Below, one piece after another: positions 59,856 to 64,000 of a stretch of DNA of 64,000 nt; position 1 is the stretch's first letter; each line of letters begins with the position of its first letter. This DNA comes from JBMNCQ01 sp049366715. Its GTDB lineage: Bacteria; Bacillota; Peptococcia; Peptococcales; BICA1-8. The translations under genes and the position numbers were made by a program. Under the pieces are notes generated by a model. The model was not told where the DNA came from. It was given only the letters and a program-made list of their open reading frames with translations, and ran no database searches. The stretch covers positions 1-64,000 of the forward strand of contig JBMNCQ010000040.1 in assembly GCA_049366715.1 (NCBI GenBank), read 5' to 3'.

Positions 59856-60885
59856 ACTTGATTTCTCCCGCCGGGGTTATTTCCGTACCGAGCTGTGCTG
59901 AAAGTCTGGCTAGTCTTTTCAGGATTCTTTCTCGATCACTTCCTGCTACCAGGGTAGGTTTATTTTTAATAATCTCGAAAGGCACCGCCTGCAGGGATCT
60001 TACACCGCTTTGACCGGCCTCTGCCAGGAGGAGGATGGTATCCTCGGTAGTTTGCAGACCACGGTTAGTAAAAACAAAATTACCTAAACTGTAACAAATG
60101 GGAACACCTTGATAAAATTCAATACCCTGCAGAACATGAGGATGACAGCCCACTACCAAATCGGCTCCGGCTTTTATCAAAGCCCGCGCGATTTCCTGTT
60201 GAGGTTTATTTGGCAGGTCCTGTCTTTCAATGCCCCAGTGCATGTAGACAAGAACAAAGTCAGCTCTTTGAGCGGCAGTTTTGACGGCTGCCAGCGTTTT
60301 CTCCAGGTCATGGACGGCAGCTATCCCGGGGTAGCCGGCGCCTGCTTGCCAGCCCGGCGGTACTACCATGCTAAAAGATAAAAAGGCAAAGTGTGTATCG
60401 TTTATTTTTTTGCTTACGGACTTATAGGCCGCTGCTGCATTATGACCTGCACCGGTATGCTGTATTTGATAGCTGTTAAGGTGATCTAAAGTTTCTGTTA
60501 AACCTTCCTGACCGTAATCAAGAATATGATTATTAGCCAAGGCCACTATGTCGACTCCTGCAGTTGTAAGACCCTGTAAAGTTTCAGGAGCAGCACGGAA
60601 GGTATAGGTCTTATTTTTCTGGGCTGTACCTCCCTGGGCCACGGAAGTTTCCAAATTAACAATAGCCAGGTCGGCTTGGCAGAGAAAAGGAGCCGCATCC
60701 TCCCAAGGATAATTAACTCCTTGAATTTTAATCCTTTCACCCACCGTACTTGCTAGGAGGACATCACCCCCGATAGCTAAAGAAAAAGTTGCGGGTCGTT
60801 CCGGGGTTATTTCCGGTAGCGGAGAAGTTAGGGTGGACACCGCTGCTAAGGTTAGGCTGATAAAAACACTTAGTTTACTTAACAT
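59836..60885 (-). CDS. CapA-family secreted metallophosphatase-like protein
   Basis: A 349-residue protein with an N-terminal signal peptide (LSKLSVFISLTLAAVSTLTS) and the CapA/PgsA-like phosphoesterase fold: IGGDVLLAST, LAIVNLETSVA, VDIVALANNHILDYGQEG, VLVYMHWGIE and LVVGCHPHVLQGIEF. In other bacteria the family serves poly-gamma-glutamate capsule export, but no capB/capC lie nearby, so the role is open. The ATG at 60885 follows GGAAGGTGAAATC on the reverse strand; the in-frame ATG at 60924 adds 13 residues upstream of the signal peptide. It overlaps hfq by 4 bases, tail to tail. Confidence 0.88.
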   Translation of the reverse strand: MLSKLSVFISLTLAAVSTLTSPLPEITPERPATFSLAIGGDVLLASTVGERIKIQGVNYPWEDAAPFLCQADLAIVNLETSVAQGGTAQKNKTYTFRAAPETLQGLTTAGVDIVALANNHILDYGQEGLTETLDHLNSYQIQHTGAGHNAAAAYKSVSKKINDTHFAFLSFSMVVPPGWQAGAGYPGIAAVHDLEKTLAAVKTAAQRADFVLVYMHWGIERQDLPNKPQQEIARALIKAGADLVVGCHPHVLQGIEFYQGVPICYSLGNFVFTNRGLQTTEDTILLLAEAGQSGVRSLQAVPFEIIKNKPTLVAGSDRERILKRLARLSAQLGTEITPAGEIKLKTQDP

Positions 60886-60938
60886 GATTTCACCTTCCAT
60901 AAAATACTTGATGAAGAGAAGCATTTAATATTAGTATA
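60882..60938. repeat. Direct repeat copy A (5' region of CapA-like gene)
   Basis: This 57-base segment contains the start codon, ribosome site and leader of the CapA-like gene. It is repeated at 61959-62015 with four mismatches by my alignment, and the first 30 bases are identical. See copy B. Confidence 0.85.
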
Positions 60939-61045
60939 GCTTAATACCAGGTATCTTTATGGAGAGAATTTAAATATTTTTATTTTATTGGGTATTATTT
61001 TTTTTAAGTTTAAGATATGCCACTTAGTGATAAAGGAGAAGTTAG

Positions 61046-61789
61046 ATGGTTATTTTAAAATCAGCAAGGGAAATTAGCCAGATGCATGAAGCGGGAAAAT
61101 TGCTGGCTTCTTGCCATAAAGAGATTGCTAAAATAATTGAGCCAGGCATTACAACTTCAGCAATAGATCTTTTTGTGGAAGATTATTTGAGAAAATATGG
61201 GGCAACGCCAGAACAAAAAGGGTATAAAGGGTATCAATATGCTACATGTGCCTCTATTAATGATGAAATTTGCCACGGTTTTCCCCGGAAAACCCCTCTT
61301 AAAAATGGTGATATTGTAACAATCGATATGGTTGTGAATTTAAATGGTAGTTTAGCTGATTCTGCCTGGAGTTATGAAGTAGGAGATGCTTCTGAGGGAG
61401 CCAAATATTTATTAGAAGTGACCCGAAACTCTTTGCATATCGGCATCGAAGAAGCACGTATAGGAAATAGAATCGGTGATATTGGGTTTGCGATTCAATC
61501 TTATGTTGAAGGGGAAGGGTTTTCGATCGTTAGGGATTTTACGGGTCATGGTATCGGAAAAACAATACACGAAGACCCTCAAATTCCGCATTTCGGTTCT
61601 CCGGGTAAAGGCCTCAGATTAAAAGAAGGCATGGTTATTACAATAGAGCCTATGGTCAATGAAGGAACATGGGTGAGTAAAATGGACCCTAATGGGTGGA
61701 CAGCGAGAACCGGTGATGGTAAATTATCTGCTCAATATGAGCATACGTTGGCAATAACCAAAGACGGACCGCTAATTTTAACGCAGTAA
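61046..61789 (+). CDS. map: Methionine aminopeptidase, type I
   Basis: Removes the N-terminal methionine from new proteins; two divalent metal ions at the active site. The 247-residue protein has the pita-bread core with CASINDEICHGFP, VTIDMVVNLNGSLADSAW (metal Asp residues), FTGHGIGKTIHEDP (His) and ITIEPMVNEG (Glu), and ends SAQYEHTLAITKDG (Glu/His). It lacks the N-terminal zinc-finger extension of eukaryotic forms. AAGGAGAAG precedes the ATG. It is not in the ribosomal protein operon (where one map usually sits), so it is likely one of two or more copies. Confidence 0.95.
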   Translation: MVILKSAREISQMHEAGKLLASCHKEIAKIIEPGITTSAIDLFVEDYLRKYGATPEQKGYKGYQYATCASINDEICHGFPRKTPLKNGDIVTIDMVVNLNGSLADSAWSYEVGDASEGAKYLLEVTRNSLHIGIEEARIGNRIGDIGFAIQSYVEGEGFSIVRDFTGHGIGKTIHEDPQIPHFGSPGKGLRLKEGMVITIEPMVNEGTWVSKMDPNGWTARTGDGKLSAQYEHTLAITKDGPLILTQ

Positions 61790-61958
61790 TAATAAATAGA
61801 CAGGTGAAATACCAGTATTAACAAAGAATCCCCCAGGGTCTAATGCTGCCGGATAGACGGTGAACACTTGGAATAATCGCAACACTTTAAGGGACCATGA
61901 AATATGGAAAGATAATCGAATGAAGCAGAAGAACCGTCCCTGCGCTTTATTTTTCTTG
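61790..61958. other. Gap between map and copy B; repeat-like remnant
   Basis: No convincing gene. On the reverse strand, the duplicated start codon and ribosome site at 61961-61975 open a 40-codon frame that ends near 61845 and resembles nothing I know. GAACCGTCCCTGC at 61931-61943, partly repeated as GAATCGTTCCCTGAC at 62766-62780, looks like a short REP-like element that recurs in Firmicutes genomes. Confidence 0.4.
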
Positions 61959-62015
61959 ACATGATTTCACCTTCCATAAAATACTTGACTAAGAAAAACA
62001 TTTAATATTAGTATA
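61959..62015. repeat. Direct repeat copy B (displaced CapA 5' region)
   Basis: A 57-base near copy of 60882-60938 in the same orientation, including the reverse-strand ATG and GGAAGGTGAAATC ribosome site, but no CapA-like reading frame follows it. The right half forms one arm of the palindrome at 61994-62034. Confidence 0.85.
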
Positions 62016-62034
62016 ACTAATATTAAATGTTTTT
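61994..62034. repeat. Perfect 19-bp inverted repeat before the CPBP gene
   Basis: AAAAACATTTAATATTAGT, the triplet ATA, then ACTAATATTAAATGTTTTT: 19-base arms match perfectly with a 3-base loop. T-runs flank both strands, so it could act as an AT-rich terminator, an operator, or a scar of an insertion. It ends 12 bases before the CPBP start codon. Confidence 0.9.
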
Positions 62035-62046
62035 CAGGGAGGAGAA

Positions 62047-62715
62047 ATGAAATATTTTTTTATTTTATGCGGCCCCTCGGTACTGATTCTCTTAGGTTTG
62101 AAATACCTGGCCAGTGTTCCTTGGACCTTTGTTCTTTTTTACAGTTGGTTGTTTTTTATTCCATTTTTTGATTTGTTAATCAGCAGAAGATATTCCTTTT
62201 CAAAAACTCTGGAGAGATTGGGCATTAGTTATGAAAAAAGATCGGTCTTATGGGGTTTTCTTAGTGGAATCTTTTCTTTTCTTATTATCTGCGGCGGGTT
62301 ATTGTGGCTACATGAATATTTCTTTGATATAAATTATCTAAAAGGGCTGCTGGCTAGCTGGAATTTCTCAGGCAGATATGTTTTGTTGCTATCGCTGGTT
62401 CTTATATTTATCAATCCTCTATTGGAAGAGGTATACTGGCGGGGATATGCATGGCAGGAGCTGGAACTAAGGAGTAATGCTAAGATAACAAATCTGCTCA
62501 CTGCCTTTTTTTACAGTCTGTATCATCTGATTTCTCTTAATTATATATTTATTTGGCCGTTTAACATCATGGGGGTTGGGTTTGTATTTTTGGCCGGAGT
62601 GATATGGGGTTGTCTACGTAGTTATTTTAATTCCTTATGGGGACCAATTATTAGTCATGTCCTTGCCGACCTTGGAATTATCACCATTTACCTCAAATTC
62701 ATCGGGATCGGGTAG
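62047..62715 (+). CDS. CPBP family intramembrane metalloprotease
   Basis: A 222-residue protein with about six membrane helices and the CPBP (CAAX protease/bacteriocin-processing, Abi) motifs: EEVYWRGYAW gives the Glu-Glu-xxx-Arg motif, SLYHLISLNY the first histidine region, and SHVLADLG the final His/Asp. Such proteins cleave within the membrane; some give self-immunity to bacteriocins. No bacteriocin gene is nearby. GGGAGGAG lies 6 bases before the ATG, immediately after the palindrome. Confidence 0.88.
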   Translation: MKYFFILCGPSVLILLGLKYLASVPWTFVLFYSWLFFIPFFDLLISRRYSFSKTLERLGISYEKRSVLWGFLSGIFSFLIICGGLLWLHEYFFDINYLKGLLASWNFSGRYVLLLSLVLIFINPLLEEVYWRGYAWQELELRSNAKITNLLTAFFYSLYHLISLNYIFIWPFNIMGVGFVFLAGVIWGCLRSYFNSLWGPIISHVLADLGIITIYLKFIGIG

Positions 62716-62782
62716 AAGTTAAGATAATTGTATCTTAAATATTTAGTTAGCCTAGTTGTGCCGAAGAATCGTTCCCTGACAT

Positions 62783-62831
62783 AAAGCAAGAAAAACCCCG
62801 GTTTACAATGGACCGGGGTTTTTCTTGCTTT
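62783..62831. terminator. Bidirectional terminator between convergent genes
   Basis: The 20-base arms at 62783-62802 and 62812-62831 pair perfectly (core AAAACCCCGGT/ACCGGGGTTTT), with A-tracts on the left and T-tracts on the right. It serves both the CPBP gene and the reverse-strand BsuPI-domain gene. Confidence 0.92.
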
Positions 62832-63957
62832 AAATAGAAAAGCTGGTTTTTACCGCAGGAACTGATGAGGAATATCCCAGGTAATATACTTCCGCTTGAT
62901 AACTACCTCTTGGCAGGTCAGGAAGGTAAATAAAACTATAATAGGGACTATGGGGGGAGAGTTCCCGGGTATAAGCCGATTGTTCAAATTTGATGTTGTC
63001 GGAGAATTTCCAGACAAAGCCGTTATTTCCTCTGACGATGACTTCTACAATTTGACTGGTCGGCAGTTTGAATTTCATTACCTGCAGGGAAGTATTCTCT
63101 GCTGAAAACACAATTTTGGGTTTGGTTTGAGTACTATACCAGGCACTAAAACTCAAATTATTTTTGCTGACCTTATTGTTGAGACTTACTTTTATTGAGG
63201 AGGCAGGATTTTCTCTTCCGTTTAAGCCGTTAAAGTAAGCTTTTAATGTATACTGACCGGCAATATTTTTAGGGAGTTCTGCGGAATAAAGCTTTATTTT
63301 CCCGGGTCCCAGCCATTCAGTTTTTAAAACCTGGCTATAATATGAATCATTGGAATGCTTCCAAATACTCTCGCCTTTGCTATTTATTAATTCCAAATCA
63401 AATTCTTTTGCGGTAGCAAAGGATAATTTGCTATAGTTAGTAGTGGCATTTTGGACCATAAAGTATGCTTTATTGGCATCTTTATCATACCAAAGACTGT
63501 ACTTAAAAGGGTCCTCAAAGCCTTTGGTAAGGTTAATACTTAGCTTAGCGGCTGCTTTATTTCGGTCTGAGCTGCCTTCAAAATAGGCATAAAGATCATA
63601 TTTCCCGTTTTTTAAATCCGGTAGTTGTATTTTGAAGATTTTAGTCTGACCGGGGTTAAGCTTTTCATTTCTGATAATCTGAGTATAAAATTTACCTGTA
63701 GAGGCTTTCCAGATTAATTGGTTGTTTTTTCTGATTTCCAGGTCATAATCTTTTCCCGAAGGAAAGTGAAGATTTACCGCCGATTTAGTTGGATTGGAAA
63801 CGAAAAATTGGGCTTCATTTGTTTCCTGATTGTAAAAAAGATAATATTGTAAGGGATCATTCTTGGCTGCGCCCTGGGCCTCAACCGGGGGTAGAAATAC
63901 AGGGACAGCAAGGGTAAAAATAATTAATAAGGTCCAGATTCTAGAAATTTTTTGCAT
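62830..63957 (-). CDS. Secreted protein with three BsuPI-like domains
   Basis: A 375-residue protein with a signal peptide (residues 1-28, ending PPVEAQGAA). The mature part has three repeats of about 110 residues, each matching the BsuPI (intracellular proteinase inhibitor) beta-sandwich pattern: a strand pair such as QFFVSNPTKSAVNLHFPSGKDYDLEI, an aromatic IWK/VWK step, a tyrosine-rich turn (FYTQII, YYSQVL, AYTREL) and a closing LPDLKNGKYDLYAYF-type strand. Despite the name, the function is unknown; extracellular adhesion or protease inhibition are possible. GGAGGAATG precedes the ATG on the reverse strand. Confidence 0.85.
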   Translation of the reverse strand: MQKISRIWTLLIIFTLAVPVFLPPVEAQGAAKNDPLQYYLFYNQETNEAQFFVSNPTKSAVNLHFPSGKDYDLEIRKNNQLIWKASTGKFYTQIIRNEKLNPGQTKIFKIQLPDLKNGKYDLYAYFEGSSDRNKAAAKLSINLTKGFEDPFKYSLWYDKDANKAYFMVQNATTNYSKLSFATAKEFDLELINSKGESIWKHSNDSYYSQVLKTEWLGPGKIKLYSAELPKNIAGQYTLKAYFNGLNGRENPASSIKVSLNNKVSKNNLSFSAWYSTQTKPKIVFSAENTSLQVMKFKLPTSQIVEVIVRGNNGFVWKFSDNIKFEQSAYTRELSPHSPYYSFIYLPDLPRGSYQAEVYYLGYSSSVPAVKTSFSI

Positions 63958-64000
63958 TTTCTCATTCCTCCATGTTGTAATGATTTATACTGAGGTTCTT

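Noticed and set aside
61845..61963. 40-codon reverse-strand frame starting at the duplicated ATG
   Set aside because: It has a copied ribosome site, but the protein has no recognisable features and runs through a repeat-like sequence; probably fortuitous after duplication.
1..64000. CRISPR arrays, prophage, insertion sequences, tRNA or rRNA genes
   Set aside because: Intergenic gaps are short, and none shows regular spaced repeats, transposase-like frames, phage genes or cloverleaf/CCA patterns that I could recognise by eye.

Overview
The window reads as a chromosomal segment of a low-GC, endospore-forming, probably anaerobic Firmicute, most likely a Clostridia member of the Peptococcaceae/Desulfitobacterium-Dehalobacter type. 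This is inferred from family content, not from a database match. Spore-specific genes (dpaA, dpaB, spoVS, a pdaB-like deacetylase, a SpoIIIE/FtsK translocase) show spore formation. The oxygen-independent cobalamin enzymes (CbiD, CbiG, CbiF, CbiT, CbiJ) point to anaerobic life. No prophage, CRISPR array, tRNA or rRNA was seen.

Layout. (1) 1-9035: a lysine riboswitch with its own promoter and terminator precedes dapB, dpaA, dpaB, asd, dapG and dapA (lysine, diaminopimelate and dipicolinate synthesis), then RNase J, tepA and a ylzJ-like gene. (2) 9297-24998: the spoIIIE/ftsK, rodZ-like, rimO, pgsA, pgpA, [unknown protein plus short FtsH-like protease], cinA, metallophosphoesterase, thpR, recA, recX, rny, ymdB, spoVS block. 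recA has a textbook promoter with an SOS box; spoVS has a sigma-H-type promoter. (3) 25104-28069: a dipeptidase, a PHP-domain protein and an aminotransferase, all overlapping. (4) 28066-42120: a B12 riboswitch and a dense run of 15 cobalamin genes plus a small coiled-coil protein. cbiL, cbiH, the cobalt chelatase, cobT and the adenosyltransferase are not in the window. (5) 42134-48289: DUF1232, fxsA, guaB, pdaB-like, mbl (reverse strand), a 35-residue membrane microprotein and an Orn/Lys/Arg decarboxylase-family gene. (6) 48540-59839: miaB, ymcA/ylbF-like, mutS, hydantoinase-like, histone-deacetylase-like, mutL, methyltransferase, miaA, hfq. (7) 59836-64000: a CapA-like protein, map, a CPBP protease, a secreted triple BsuPI-domain protein and a duplicated regulatory segment with a large perfect palindrome.

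The backbone (dpaA-dpaB-asd-dapG-dapA-rnj-tepA-ylzJ-spoIIIE ... pgsA-cinA-recA-rny-ymdB-spoVS ... miaB-ymcA-mutS-mutL-miaA-hfq) follows the order known from Bacillus subtilis, with the B12 cluster and neighbours lying between spoVS and miaB.

The most unusual signal is translational. Several core genes (RNase J, RNase Y, the RodZ-like gene, perhaps pdaB and rimO) have a strong Shine-Dalgarno sequence placed correctly before an ATA or ATT codon, and no well-placed ATG/GTG/TTG. For RNase J the promoter position also argues against the only upstream GTG. The second curiosity is a hydantoinase-like/histone-deacetylase-like pair between mutS and mutL.
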